In this document: piece by piece, positions 1 to 8,773 of the stretch
Layout of the letters: each line of letters starts with the position of its first letter
Position numbering within the stretch: position 1 is the stretch's first letter
Assembly (NCBI GenBank): GCA_930986645.1
Contig: CAKNJS010000002.1
Span: 55,191 to 119,190 of the forward strand
DNA length: 64,000 nt
From: an uncultured Lachnoclostridium sp.
GTDB taxonomy: Bacteria > Bacillota > Clostridia > Lachnospirales > Lachnospiraceae
Direction of reading: 5' to 3'
Translations under genes and position numbers: made by a program
Notes under the pieces: generated by a model
What the model saw: only the letters and a program-made list of their open reading frames with translations
The model's database searches: none
Told to the model about the DNA's origin: nothing

Positions 1-669
1 GAACTGGCGGAACTGATGATGTCCATGAATTCCGGCCAGAGCGCATCCCTTGAGAATAATCTGAGAACGCTGGGATATGTGGATTTCGATGAGCCGGCCG
101 GCATTGATATCTATCCGAAAGATTTCGAGAGCAAGGAAAAGGCAGTCGGTATTCTGGATGATTACAATGCGCGCATGGAGGCAGAAGGAAAAGACGAGCA
201 GGTGATCACATACACCGATGTTGTGGGAACGCTGATGTCCTCCGTAACCGACATTATTGATATCATAAGCTATGTGCTGATCGCATTTGTAGCAATTTCA
301 CTGATCGTTTCCTCTATCATGATCGGAGTGATCACATATATCAGCGTGCTGGAGAGAAAGAAGGAAATCGGCATCCTGCGCGCGATCGGAGCATCGAAAG
401 GGAATATCTCGCAGGTGTTCAACGCGGAGACATTTATCATCGGCCTGTGTGCCGGTCTGATTGGAATCGGTATTTCCCTGCTGCTTCTGATACCGGGAAA
501 CGCACTGATCCATTTCCTTGCGGGAACAGATGAAGTAAGCGCAGTGCTGCCTGTTGTGCCCGCTCTGATCCTGATCGCATTAAGCGTGATCCTGACGCTG
601 ATCGGCGGTCTGATCCCGTCAAGAAAAGCCGCAAAGAGCGATCCGGTCACGGCACTCAGGACGGAGTAA
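1..669 (+). CDS. ABC transporter permease, FtsX/MacB type (C-terminal part, cut by window edge)
   Basis: The reading frame is open from base 1, so the gene begins before the window; only the last 222 residues are seen. The visible part has a soluble stretch, then a long hydrophobic helix (VLIAFVAISLIVSSIMIGVI), the cytosolic motif ERKKEIGILRAIGASK, a second and a third membrane helix, and a C-terminal PSRKAAKSDPVTALR tail. The ERKKEIGxLRAxGAS and AAxxDPVxAL signatures are hallmarks of the FtsX-like permease domain of MacB-type transporters, which use ATP for mechanotransmission rather than classical import. The substrate cannot be told. The partner ATPase should lie upstream, outside the window. 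Confidence 0.9.
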   Translation, partial: ELAELMMSMNSGQSASLENNLRTLGYVDFDEPAGIDIYPKDFESKEKAVGILDDYNARMEAEGKDEQVITYTDVVGTLMSSVTDIIDIISYVLIAFVAISLIVSSIMIGVITYISVLERKKEIGILRAIGASKGNISQVFNAETFIIGLCAGLIGIGISLLLLIPGNALIHFLAGTDEVSAVLPVVPALILIALSVILTLIGGLIPSRKAAKSDPVTALRTE

Positions 670-740
670 AAGATATAGTTAAATACAGGTGAGAGAACTG
701 TCGTACAGAAGAAATAAAAGACATGGTAAGGAGAGTGGCC

Positions 741-2177
741 ATGAGTCAGAATATTATTGAATTAAGAAATATCAAGAAAGTATTTGAAGATGATGATACA
801 ACAGTGGTTGAGGACTTCAATCTTGAAGTGAAAAAAGGGGAATTTGTTACATTTCTCGGTCCGTCCGGCTGTGGAAAGACGACAACACTCAGAATGATCG
901 CGGGCTTTGAATTCCCGACAGAAGGGGAGATCCTGCTGAACGGGGAGGATATCAGCCATCTCCCGCCAAATTTAAGGCCGATCAATACAGTGTTCCAGCG
1001 CTATGCGCTGTTTCCGCATCTGAATGTCTATGACAATGTAGCGTTCGGGCTGAATTTGAAGAAACTTCCGAAACACGTGATCGATGAAAAGGTGAAAAAA
1101 GTGCTGGAGGTCGTTGACCTTGAGGGATTTGAAAAGAGAAAGATCTCCACACTGTCCGGAGGACAGCAGCAGAGGATCGCGATCGCCCGTGCCATAGTCA
1201 ACGAGCCGGATATCCTGCTCCTCGATGAGCCGCTGGGTGCTCTGGATCTGAAGATGCGGAAAGAGATGCAGCTCGAACTGAAATCCATGCATGAGCAGCT
1301 CGGGATCACATTTATCTATGTGACCCATGATCAGGAGGAAGCGCTGACCATGTCCGATAAAGTTGTGGTCATGTCGGACGGCATGATCCAGCAGATCGGA
1401 ACGCCCGAGGAGATCTACAACGAGCCGAAGAATGCATTTGTTGCTGACTTTATCGGCGAGAGCAATATCTTTGAGGGAAAGATGACGGCGTCCAAGACTG
1501 TTGCGTTCTGCGGAGCCCAGTTCCCGTGTGTGGACAATGTGCCAAAGGATACGCGGGTGGATGTGGTCGTGCGCCCTGAGGATGTGGTCATTACAAGACC
1601 TGAGGACGGTCAGATCCGGGGAAAAGTGGATTCGGCTGTTTTCAAGGGAATGTACTATGAAATTACGGCGATCCTGCCTGATGAGAATGAGGTGGTCATC
1701 CAGAGTACGAGAAATGTACAGACCGGTGAAGAGATCGGTATGCGCATCGGGCCTGATGAGATCCACGTCATGCCTGCAGGCGTTCTTGTCAATGTATTTG
1801 ACGGGACGATCACGAAAGACGGACGCGCTGCATTTGCCGGAGGAGAGTATGAATGCGATCTGACCCGGCTTTATGAAGGCTCTGTCTTAACAGGAGCAAG
1901 CTCTGTCAGAACAGCGGATGGAACAGAAGTTGACCTTGCGGGAATGGAGGTAACTGTGGAAGTACCGGTAAAAGCTGTCTCCATGAGCGATGAACAGGTG
2001 GATTACCGTGCGGACGGAAATATTATTTCTTTTATCTACAAAGGAAACCATTACAATTATACAGTTCGTACAGCTACGGAGGATGATTTCGTGCTGGATG
2101 AGGATGATCTGTGGAACGAGGGCGACCATGTCAGCCTGATGATCCCGAAAGAAGAGATCATACTGAAGAGAAAGTAG
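741..2177 (+). CDS. potA: Spermidine/putrescine ABC transporter ATP-binding protein
   Basis: This is the ATPase that energises polyamine import through PotBC. It has Walker A GPSGCGKTT, Q-loop, signature LSGGQQQR, Walker B ILLLDEP and the H-loop (YVTHDQEEAL), followed by TOBE-type beta domains. At 478 residues it is about 100 longer than the usual PotA; the extra sequence extends the C-terminal TOBE region, a form common in Clostridia. The ATG at 741 is preferred over 723 because AAGGAGAG (728-735) sits at the right distance. It is followed 10 bp later by potB, in the order potABCD. Confidence 0.93.
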   Translation: MSQNIIELRNIKKVFEDDDTTVVEDFNLEVKKGEFVTFLGPSGCGKTTTLRMIAGFEFPTEGEILLNGEDISHLPPNLRPINTVFQRYALFPHLNVYDNVAFGLNLKKLPKHVIDEKVKKVLEVVDLEGFEKRKISTLSGGQQQRIAIARAIVNEPDILLLDEPLGALDLKMRKEMQLELKSMHEQLGITFIYVTHDQEEALTMSDKVVVMSDGMIQQIGTPEEIYNEPKNAFVADFIGESNIFEGKMTASKTVAFCGAQFPCVDNVPKDTRVDVVVRPEDVVITRPEDGQIRGKVDSAVFKGMYYEITAILPDENEVVIQSTRNVQTGEEIGMRIGPDEIHVMPAGVLVNVFDGTITKDGRAAFAGGEYECDLTRLYEGSVLTGASSVRTADGTEVDLAGMEVTVEVPVKAVSMSDEQVDYRADGNIISFIYKGNHYNYTVRTATEDDFVLDEDDLWNEGDHVSLMIPKEEIILKRK

Positions 2178-2187
2178 GGAGTTGGAT

Positions 2188-2985
2188 ATGAAAAGATTTC
2201 GGTTCAGCAGGAAACAGCTCTGCATACCTTATGCCCTGTTTCTGGTCTGTTTTGTCATACTGCCTCTGGCAGTCATCGTCTATTATGCATTTACGGACGG
2301 AAGCGGCAGGTTTACTCTGGCTAATTTTCTGAGTTTCTTTACCAACGGAAATACGATCGGCACGCTCTGCTACAGCGCAGTGATCGCAGTTGCAGTAACC
2401 GCGGTCTGTCTCCTGATCGCCTATCCGGCGGCGTATGTACTGGCGAGAAGCGGTCTGAAGAGAGGACCGGTGCTCCTGATGCTGTTCATTCTTCCTATGT
2501 GGATTAATTTTACACTGAGGATCACGGCGCTTAAGGAGATACTGACAGTGATCGAGGGAAATCTGTCCCTCCATCCTTTCCTGAATACTGTGATCGGCAT
2601 GACTTACGATTATCTGCCGTTTATGATCCTGCCGCTGTATACGACACTGCTTCAGCTCGACCAGAATCTGCTGGAGGCGGCACGGGATCTGGGCGCGGGT
2701 CCCGCATCTGTATTCTCGAGAGTGACTCTGCCCTTGTCTATGCCGGGAATCGTGAGCGGAATCACTATGACGTTTCTTCCGGCTATGACGAATTATGTAA
2801 TCCTTGATATGATGTACAACAGCACCTATATCATGGGATCGCTGATCGGTAGCTACTTTAATATTTACGACTGGAACAACGGTTCCATGATTTCCCTGAT
2901 CCTGTTCGCGGTGATCTGTATTGTTTCGATCGTGACAGGCGGCGGTGATCAGGAAGACGCGAAGAACAGGGGGGCAGTGCTGTAA
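2188..2985 (+). CDS. potB: Spermidine/putrescine ABC transporter permease PotB
   Basis: One of two inner-membrane permeases of the polyamine importer. It is 265 residues long with about six hydrophobic segments, and carries the binding-protein-dependent permease (EAA) loop as LLEAARDLGAGPASVFSRVTLP, which contacts PotA. An in-frame TTG lies at 2182, but the ATG at 2188 is better placed behind AGGGAG (2176-2181). The stop codon overlaps the potC start (TAATG), so translation is probably coupled. The C-terminus ends in a short polar tail (GDQEDAKNRGAVL) after the last helix. Confidence 0.93.
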   Translation: MKRFRFSRKQLCIPYALFLVCFVILPLAVIVYYAFTDGSGRFTLANFLSFFTNGNTIGTLCYSAVIAVAVTAVCLLIAYPAAYVLARSGLKRGPVLLMLFILPMWINFTLRITALKEILTVIEGNLSLHPFLNTVIGMTYDYLPFMILPLYTTLLQLDQNLLEAARDLGAGPASVFSRVTLPLSMPGIVSGITMTFLPAMTNYVILDMMYNSTYIMGSLIGSYFNIYDWNNGSMISLILFAVICIVSIVTGGGDQEDAKNRGAVL

Positions 2986-3803
2986 TGAAAAAGATACTTT
3001 CCTATTCATGGCTTGCAGTTGTGGCGCTTTTCATGTATATCCCGGTGTTGATCCTCGCCTTTTACAGCTTTACGGATTCTACTACGATCGGTGCCGTGCG
3101 CGGGTTCTCCCTGCACAATTATGTAACGCTCTTTACTACAGAAGAACTGAGAAATATGATCGTCGGTACAGTCCTGCTTGCTGTGGGAGCAGCGGTGATC
3201 TCCTCTGTTCTGGGGACGGCAGGCGCTGTGGGTGCATTTTACTCCAGAACGCTGACGCGCAGGATGGTGGAGACGGCAAACCAGATCCCGGTGGTGAATG
3301 CAGATGTCGTGACTGCATTTTCTATCTGTATCCTGCTCATTGTCGTGCTCGGGATTGAGAAAAATACATTTATACCGCTGGTGATCGGACACGTAGTGCT
3401 GTGTACTCCTTTCGTGTATCTTGCCGTGATGCCCAAACTCAAACAGATGGACAACGGTCTTTATGAGGCGGCTCTTGATCTGGGAGCAACGCCCTTTCAG
3501 GCACTGTACAAGATCGTGATCCCGCAGATCATCCCGGGAATCATTTCCGGATTTATGCTGTCTGTCACGCTTTCACTGGATGATTATTTTATCTCCACAT
3601 ATACGAAGCCGGCTACATTTGACACGATCAGTACGTATGTAGTAAACGCTACCAGAGGAGCTCAGACTGAGATCAAGACTGCACTGTGGGCATTGTCTAC
3701 CGTGATTTTTGCAGTCGTGATCCTTGCAGTGGTGATCATGAATGTGGTTTCAGCGAAAACAGAGAAGAAACAGGAGGTGGGCACGTATGACGGCAGAGAG
3801 TAA
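2985..3803 (+). CDS. potC: Spermidine/putrescine ABC transporter permease PotC
   Basis: Second permease of the polyamine importer, 272 residues with six predicted helices. The first helix is SWLAVVALFMYIPVLILAF. The EAA motif is YEAALDLGATPFQALYKIVIPQ, followed by the family-typical LSLDDYFIST segment. It starts inside the potB stop (one-base overlap) and its 3' end overlaps the preferred potD start by 17 bp, so the four pot genes form a tightly coupled unit. Confidence 0.93.
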   Translation: MKKILSYSWLAVVALFMYIPVLILAFYSFTDSTTIGAVRGFSLHNYVTLFTTEELRNMIVGTVLLAVGAAVISSVLGTAGAVGAFYSRTLTRRMVETANQIPVVNADVVTAFSICILLIVVLGIEKNTFIPLVIGHVVLCTPFVYLAVMPKLKQMDNGLYEAALDLGATPFQALYKIVIPQIIPGIISGFMLSVTLSLDDYFISTYTKPATFDTISTYVVNATRGAQTEIKTALWALSTVIFAVVILAVVIMNVVSAKTEKKQEVGTYDGRE

Positions 3804-5355
3804 GAGAAAGCGCTGCAGGCCGGTCAGAACTGCGGCAGCGGGACTGATTCTGACTACAGGACTTTCGCTGGCGCTGCCCGGAACTGTTCTTACCGGCGGG
3901 CCGGCTTCTGTATCTGCGGCGGAAAACAGCCAGAAGGTGACTCTTCGCATTGCAAACTGGGAGGAATACATTGACGAGGGAGACTGGGATGAAGAGGAAG
4001 CGATAGATCTGGATGACAGGGAGGGTACGACTATTCTGGGGGAGAACTCCATGGTCGAAGACTTTGAAGAGTGGTATCGCGAGACGTATGGCGTGGATGT
4101 GGAGATTGAATACTCTACATTCGGTACAAATGAAGATCTGTACAACCAGCTTACTCTCGGGAATAACTTTGATCTGGTCTGTCCTTCTGAGTATATGTTT
4201 ATGAAACTGATCGCGGAGAACCGGCTGCAGCCGCTCTCGGAAGAGTTCTTTGACGAGCAGAATGAAAATAATTTCTACATTCGCGGCGTGTCAGATTATA
4301 TCAGGAATATCTTTGACACGAATACAATAAACGGTGAACCGTGGAGCAAATACGCAGCGGGCTATATGTGGGGGACTACCGGGATCGTCTATAACCCGGA
4401 CGTGATCTCAAAGGAGGAGGCTTCGCACTGGGCGGTCCTTGCGGATCCGAAGTACAAAGGGCAGGTGACCATCAAGGATAATGTGCGCGACAGTTATTTT
4501 GCCGCGCTGGGCATCCTGAATGAGAAGGAGCTGCTGGATCCGGAGTTCATTCAGGCGCCGGATCGTCTGGAACGCATTGCGGAAATTATGAACCGGACAG
4601 ACGAAGAGACGGTCGGCAAAGCGGAGGCAATGCTTAAGCGGATGAAAGAAAACGCTTATTCTTTCGAGTCCGACAGCGGAAAAGCCGATATGGTCACAGG
4701 AAAGGTCCTTGCCAACTATCAGTGGTCGGGAGATGCAGTCTATACGCTCGATCAGGCGGAGATCGACGATTATTATCTTGCATATGCCGTGCCGGAAGAG
4801 TGTACCAATGTCTGGTTTGACGGCTGGGTCATGCTGAAAGACGGTATAGCCGGTGATGCTGCAAAACAGCAGGCGGCAGAGGCCTTTATGAATTTCATGT
4901 CAAGACCGGACAATGTGGTCAGAAATATGTATTATATCGGGTATACCTCTGTTATTGCAGGTGGAGACAGCGATATTATCTATGCATATGCAGACTGGTG
5001 CTATGGTGCGGAAGATGATGCGGAAGATACAATAGAATATCCGGTGGGATTTTTCTTCAGCGGAGATAACGCTGATGAAGATTATATCATTACAGCAGAA
5101 GCAGATCAGGCCGACAGGCAGCTCTTTGCCCAGTATCCGCCTCAGGATGTGCTTGAGCGCGCCGTGGTCATGCAGTACTTTGATCAGGAAAAAAATGAGC
5201 GGATCAATCAGATGTGGGTCAACGTCCGGTGTTTTGACCTTGCGTCATTGACATGGCAGGACTGGGCGAAGATCGCGGCAGTGGTGATCGTACTGGCAGC
5301 GTCGCTGGTAATCTACAAAAAACGCGATAAAATCCGTATCCGTTCCGGTGCGTGA
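3787..5355 (+). CDS. potD: PotD-like polyamine-binding protein with C-terminal membrane helix
   Basis: Extracellular polyamine-binding component. The start at 3787 follows AGGAGGTGG; a longer upstream frame exists but lies inside potC. The N-terminus is a signal peptide (Arg-rich start, AAAGLILTTGLSLALPG, Ala-rich cleavage region near SVSAAEN) with no lipobox Cys. The body matches PotD/PotF: RIANWEEYI, a DLVCPSEYM substrate-lobe segment, a YMWGTTGIVYNP hinge and a WFDGWVM segment. Unusually, the last ~30 residues form a hydrophobic helix (AAVVIVLAASLVIY) followed by KKRDKIRIR, a topology that would hold the protein on the outer face of the membrane. At 522 residues it is much longer than classical PotD (~350); part of the excess is a Glu/Asp-rich insert after the first strand. 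Confidence 0.88.
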   Translation: MTAESKRKRCRPVRTAAAGLILTTGLSLALPGTVLTGGPASVSAAENSQKVTLRIANWEEYIDEGDWDEEEAIDLDDREGTTILGENSMVEDFEEWYRETYGVDVEIEYSTFGTNEDLYNQLTLGNNFDLVCPSEYMFMKLIAENRLQPLSEEFFDEQNENNFYIRGVSDYIRNIFDTNTINGEPWSKYAAGYMWGTTGIVYNPDVISKEEASHWAVLADPKYKGQVTIKDNVRDSYFAALGILNEKELLDPEFIQAPDRLERIAEIMNRTDEETVGKAEAMLKRMKENAYSFESDSGKADMVTGKVLANYQWSGDAVYTLDQAEIDDYYLAYAVPEECTNVWFDGWVMLKDGIAGDAAKQQAAEAFMNFMSRPDNVVRNMYYIGYTSVIAGGDSDIIYAYADWCYGAEDDAEDTIEYPVGFFFSGDNADEDYIITAEADQADRQLFAQYPPQDVLERAVVMQYFDQEKNERINQMWVNVRCFDLASLTWQDWAKIAAVVIVLAASLVIYKKRDKIRIRSGA

Positions 5356-5395
5356 TTGACAAATCGTTACAAAAGACTGAAAACAGCTAAATGAA

Positions 5396-5443
5396 AAGCG
5401 GGCACATGAAGAACTGATGTCAGATAACTTCGTGTGTCCGCTT
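5396..5443. terminator. Bidirectional hairpin terminator between potD and the EFR1 gene
   Basis: A 16-base arm AAGCGGGCACATGAAG and its near-complement CTTCGTGTGTCCGCTT flank a 16-nt loop that itself can close a small CTGA/TCAG stem. It lies between two convergent genes, which suits a two-way terminator. The same stem design and loop words recur at 38840-38890. Confidence 0.7.
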
Positions 5444-5549
5444 AATATTGCTCTCCTGATTCTAAGTTTGACTGGGGCACCTCCACAGCCGCCGTTATCG
5501 GTCTGTCTCTGTACGTGGATTTTGCATCAGTCCCAAAATCGAAAATTAA

Positions 5550-6332
5550 TTACAGAAAAATCTCCGCTTTTTTATCGCTCTGGCAGACTTTCTTAAGCTT
5601 GCTTTCCGCCACTTTCATTTTTAGTGAATTAACGCTTCTTGCATTCTGCTTACAGACGCGGACGCATTTCATGCAGCCGATACATTTCTTTGTATCTGTC
5701 TTTTTCGGCTCTTTTACCGGGATCGCTCCCGCCGGACAGACTTTAGCGCAGGCACCGCACAAGGTGCACATATTTGCGTCTGCTTTTGGAAAGAGGACGT
5801 TTTTGCCGTATTTCTTGTAAGGTGTGCTGCCGGGCACCTGAATGTTGATGTGGTCGAAGGATTCTTCCTTTCTGATCCTGCGGTTGAGTTCCACGCCATA
5901 TTCAGCTATGGTCTTCAGATCTGTTTTATTCGGCCTTCTCGCGCCGATCGCCGGTACGATGGAGTGCTCTGCCGGAAATGCTGCAGCGCCGATGACTTTA
6001 AAGCCGCGGTTCTCCACTTCTGTTTTCAGCTCCAGAAGAGCGTCTTCGTATTCACGGCATCCGTAGGTGGCGATCAGGGCGGCGGGGGTGCTGCTGCCCG
6101 AGATATTCTGGAGATACTCCATGAAAAGAGCAGGCACTCGTCCGTAATACACCGGGATTGCAAAGATGGCGAAATCATTATGAGCAAATCTTAATGTCGG
6201 TTTCTTCTCTTTGTAAACAGAAAAATCAAAAGATACGGATTTCAAGTCAATGCTTCGGGCAGCTTCCATGACTGCTTTTCTTGTTGCGCCTGTCGGACTG
6301 AAATAGACAAGCTTCAGTTCATTCATTTTCAT
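5550..6332 (-). CDS. EFR1-family flavodoxin/ferredoxin fusion
   Basis: A 260-residue electron-transfer protein: an N-terminal flavodoxin-like fold with the FMN phosphate-loop signature YFSPTGATRK, then two [4Fe-4S] ferredoxin motifs near the C-terminus (CTLCGACAKVCPAG and CIGCMKCVRVC). This matches the EFR1 family of Clostridia and Bacteroidetes, whose redox partner is generally unknown. The start at 6332 (MKMNEL...) lies 9 nt after AAGGAG; longer upstream frames lack a ribosome site. It is transcribed alone, convergent with the pot operon. No iron-sulfur partner gene is adjacent. Confidence 0.88.
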   Translation of the reverse strand: MKMNELKLVYFSPTGATRKAVMEAARSIDLKSVSFDFSVYKEKKPTLRFAHNDFAIFAIPVYYGRVPALFMEYLQNISGSSTPAALIATYGCREYEDALLELKTEVENRGFKVIGAAAFPAEHSIVPAIGARRPNKTDLKTIAEYGVELNRRIRKEESFDHINIQVPGSTPYKKYGKNVLFPKADANMCTLCGACAKVCPAGAIPVKEPKKTDTKKCIGCMKCVRVCKQNARSVNSLKMKVAESKLKKVCQSDKKAEIFL

Positions 6333-6463
6333 AAAACAAAACTCCTTTGTATGTATTTGATCTTCCGGCAGATAGACAGATATCTGAGCGCGGAAGTCAT
6401 GATCCGGTAACAACTATGATAGCATACTATGTGAAAAAATGCACGGTATTCGGGAAAAAGCTA

Positions 6464-6495
6464 TTGTATTAATTGTATTATATGATATAATACAA
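6464..6495 (+). promoter_or_regulatory. Promoter with overlapping palindromic operator for the GntR gene
   Basis: A -35 box TTGTAT (6464-6469) and a -10 box TATAAT (6486-6491) are separated by 16 bp. A perfect 23-bp palindrome covers 6473-6495: arms TTGTATTATAT and ATATAATACAA around a central G. It buries the -10 box, the expected place for an autorepressor operator of the GntR protein encoded just downstream. Confidence 0.7.
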
Positions 6496-6563
6496 AACAA
6501 CAAAGGCGGAAGACACATTTGATATGGAACTGGAAAGAGTTGTGAAGAAAAGAGGAAGTCTGT

Positions 6564-6950
6564 ATGGTACTTAAGATTGATATGTCGGGTGAGACTCCCA
6601 TTTATATCCAGCTCAGGAACGAGATTGTCAAAGGAATCGGCAGAGGAGAACTGGCAGCGGGGGAGAATCTTCCTACAGTGCGTCAGCTTGCCTCAGAGCT
6701 GGGAGTCAACACTATGACAGTGAGTAAAGCCTATCAGCTCTTGAAATCCGAGGAATTTATAGAGACTGACCGGCGCAAAGGGGCCGCAGTAAAACCGGCG
6801 CAGTCTATGGGCGGGCCGGCGGCAGCCGGTTACAGGGAGCATCTGGAAGATGAACTGGAGCTTTTGAGTGCCGAGGCGAAACTGCGAGGTCTGAAACGGG
6901 AAGAATTTCTGAGGCTGTGTGAAGATGCATTTGCGGAGATGGGGGTGTAA
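6564..6950 (+). CDS. GntR-family transcriptional regulator, YtrA type
   Basis: A 128-residue protein with an N-terminal winged helix (IYIQLRNEIVKGIGRGEL...LPTVRQLASELGVNTMTVSKAYQLL) and only a short C-terminal helical tail, which is the YtrA subfamily. These usually repress an adjacent transporter or membrane-protein gene and are relieved by cell-envelope stress. An AGAGGAAG ribosome site precedes the ATG. It ends 3 bp before the membrane-protein gene, so the two form a bicistron, probably controlled through the palindrome at 6473-6495. Confidence 0.9.
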   Translation: MVLKIDMSGETPIYIQLRNEIVKGIGRGELAAGENLPTVRQLASELGVNTMTVSKAYQLLKSEEFIETDRRKGAAVKPAQSMGGPAAAGYREHLEDELELLSAEAKLRGLKREEFLRLCEDAFAEMGV

Positions 6951-6953
6951 ACC

Positions 6954-8381
6954 ATGTTTATGTTTGTCCTGTTTGCAATGATCGATCTTGTTATCGTCGG
7001 TATTTTCTACGCAGTTTACGGAACGAAGCGGAAGTATTCCGAGGGCATGCTTCTAGGCGTGCATCTGCCGCAGAGCGCGGCGGAGAGTGAGGAAGTAACG
7101 GCTTTTATGGAACGGTATCGCAGAAATACAAAGATATTCTACGCGGTAAACGTGGTGATCAGTACTGCCGTCTGTGCGTTCTGTTTCTGGTACATCTCTG
7201 TTTTTATGACCGTATGGTCGGTATGGCTGCTGGAATTCTGCGTCGGGGCGATGGCGCTTCTGTATGGAAACCATCGGAAACTGTATGATATGAAAGTGGA
7301 GAAAGGATGGATCGGGAGCGGCGGAAGCCGGATCATGGCAGTGGATACGAAAGCGGCGGTCCAGTCCGGCAGGATGGGTTTGTCCCCGTGGTGGCACCTG
7401 CTTTTCTGCGCGTTGATCCTGATGCCGTGCATCGATACAGATATCAGAAAATATCTGATGACGTCCGACGACGGCTGGATATTTCCGGTCACGGGGATCC
7501 TCGTCAGCCTCACCTTCGGTATCCTGCATATTGCCATACTCAGGATGCGCAATAAAGTGTACAGCGAGGATTCCGATCTGAATGTGGAAGTCAACCGGAT
7601 GCAGAAAAATGTATGGTCATGGGCGCTGGCCGGGAGCAGTCTGTTTAATGTGGCGGCGTATCTCGTTGTAGTGTCCGGTATCGATGAGACTGGATGGATC
7701 AGTACGGGTGTGCTTGTGATTTACAGCATTATAGAGACCATACCGGGATTCTTCCTGATCGGCGGATTCTTCTATATGCGCAGCCGGAAAGAAAAGCTGC
7801 TTCAGAAAAATGTCCGGCCGCTGTATATTGACGATGATGTGTACTGGAAGAACGGCTGGTACAGCAATCCCAATGACAAGCGTCTGATGGTTCAGGACTG
7901 GGCATGCTCATGGAATTACACGACAAATATGGCGAAACCTGCGGGGAAGATCTTTATGTTTCTGGCTATTGTGTTTGTGGCAGTATGTCTGGTATGGGGA
8001 TGCGTTGAGATGTGGAAGATTGATTTTGTCCCGATCGAGGTGAATCCGACAGGTACACAGTTAGAGATTACATCGGGGTATTCAGATTACGAGATAGCCT
8101 ATGACGACATCACGGGCGTGGAACTGCTGGACAGCCTTCCGGATGATGATTACCGGAGAATCAACGGCGGTGCAGATCAGCATAAGATGATGGGCAGATT
8201 TAAAGGCGAAAAAACAGGAAAATGCCGGATGTATCTGTATGTCGGATATACTCCCGTTTTGGAGATCATGACAGAAGACGGACCAGTGTATGTGAACAGC
8301 AGAGACGTGCAGGAAACAGAGGAGTGGATGCGTGAAATAATGCAGCAAGTTCAGCCCGCGCCATTCGGAAAAACGCACTGA
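6954..8381 (+). CDS. DUF1648/DUF5808-type multi-pass membrane protein
   Basis: A 475-residue protein with about eight hydrophobic segments spread from the N-terminus to around residue 350, followed by a ~120-residue soluble C-terminal region resembling a PH-like domain (YSDYEIAYDDITGVELLDSLP). The loop YWKNGWYSNPNDKRLMV is typical of DUF5808/DUF1648 proteins that pair with YtrA-type GntR regulators. The function is unknown; an immunity or envelope-stress role is inferred from related proteins. The last residues (VQPAPFGKTH) and the stop codon are encoded by a copy of a dispersed repeat (8341-8420), so the natural C-terminus may have been replaced. Confidence 0.8.
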   Translation: MFMFVLFAMIDLVIVGIFYAVYGTKRKYSEGMLLGVHLPQSAAESEEVTAFMERYRRNTKIFYAVNVVISTAVCAFCFWYISVFMTVWSVWLLEFCVGAMALLYGNHRKLYDMKVEKGWIGSGGSRIMAVDTKAAVQSGRMGLSPWWHLLFCALILMPCIDTDIRKYLMTSDDGWIFPVTGILVSLTFGILHIAILRMRNKVYSEDSDLNVEVNRMQKNVWSWALAGSSLFNVAAYLVVVSGIDETGWISTGVLVIYSIIETIPGFFLIGGFFYMRSRKEKLLQKNVRPLYIDDDVYWKNGWYSNPNDKRLMVQDWACSWNYTTNMAKPAGKIFMFLAIVFVAVCLVWGCVEMWKIDFVPIEVNPTGTQLEITSGYSDYEIAYDDITGVELLDSLPDDDYRRINGGADQHKMMGRFKGEKTGKCRMYLYVGYTPVLEIMTEDGPVYVNSRDVQETEEWMREIMQQVQPAPFGKTH

Positions 8382-8420
8382 CGTGCTTACTGTGGCAGCG
8401 CCATGAATTGAACTGCTGCA
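8341..8420 (-). repeat. Dispersed structured repeat, copy A (inverted orientation)
   Basis: Read on the minus strand, 8349-8402 shows the words CAGTAAGCACGTCAGTGCG and GAATGGCGCGGGCTGAAC, shared with copies at 8883-8955 and 12206-12278. Outer inverted arms TGCAGCAAGTTCA / TTGAACTGCTGCA close a larger hairpin over 8341-8420. The copy overlaps the end of the preceding membrane-protein gene. Confidence 0.75.
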
Positions 8421-8439
8421 AAAAATATCTAAAAATTCC

Positions 8440-8469
8440 TTGACAGCTCTGGTTGTCTGGTGGTAAGAT
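8440..8469 (+). promoter_or_regulatory. Promoter of the trp operon
   Basis: A consensus -35 box TTGACA (8440-8445), an 18-bp spacer and a -10 box TAAGAT (8464-8469). Transcription would start near 8476, at the base of the T-box leader. Confidence 0.75.
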
Positions 8470-8475
8470 GCACAA

Positions 8476-8773
8476 AACGAAATAAATTTAAACCGTTGAT
8501 GCGGAGATCAAAGTATTCATGCGCGCACAGAGAGTCCGGGCGGGTGAGAGCCGGGCCGAGATGCAGTTTACCAAATGGACCGCGGAGGGCGCAGTCAAAG
8601 GGAGATGATCCTGAGTATTCTGCGACGTGTGGGCATACGTCAGTTGCCGGGGATATGCTGGTATCTCGCAGAGCGCACGGGGAAACCGTGAATCAAGGTG
8701 GCACCGCGGAAATTATATTTGATGAATTTACCGTCCTTGACAGAATAATTATATTCTGTCAGGGACTTTTTTT
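8476..8773 (+). ncRNA. T-box riboswitch, tryptophan specific
   Basis: The T-box core AAGGTGGCACCGCGG lies at 8695-8709. A long stem I region upstream has a UGG specifier triplet at 8576-8578 followed by A, the usual purine. The terminator hairpin has arms starting GTCCTTGACAGAATA (8733 on) and ending at 8766, followed by eight T's. Uncharged tRNA-Trp would pair with the specifier and the T-box bulge, favour the antiterminator and switch on trpE and the genes behind it. Confidence 0.93.
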
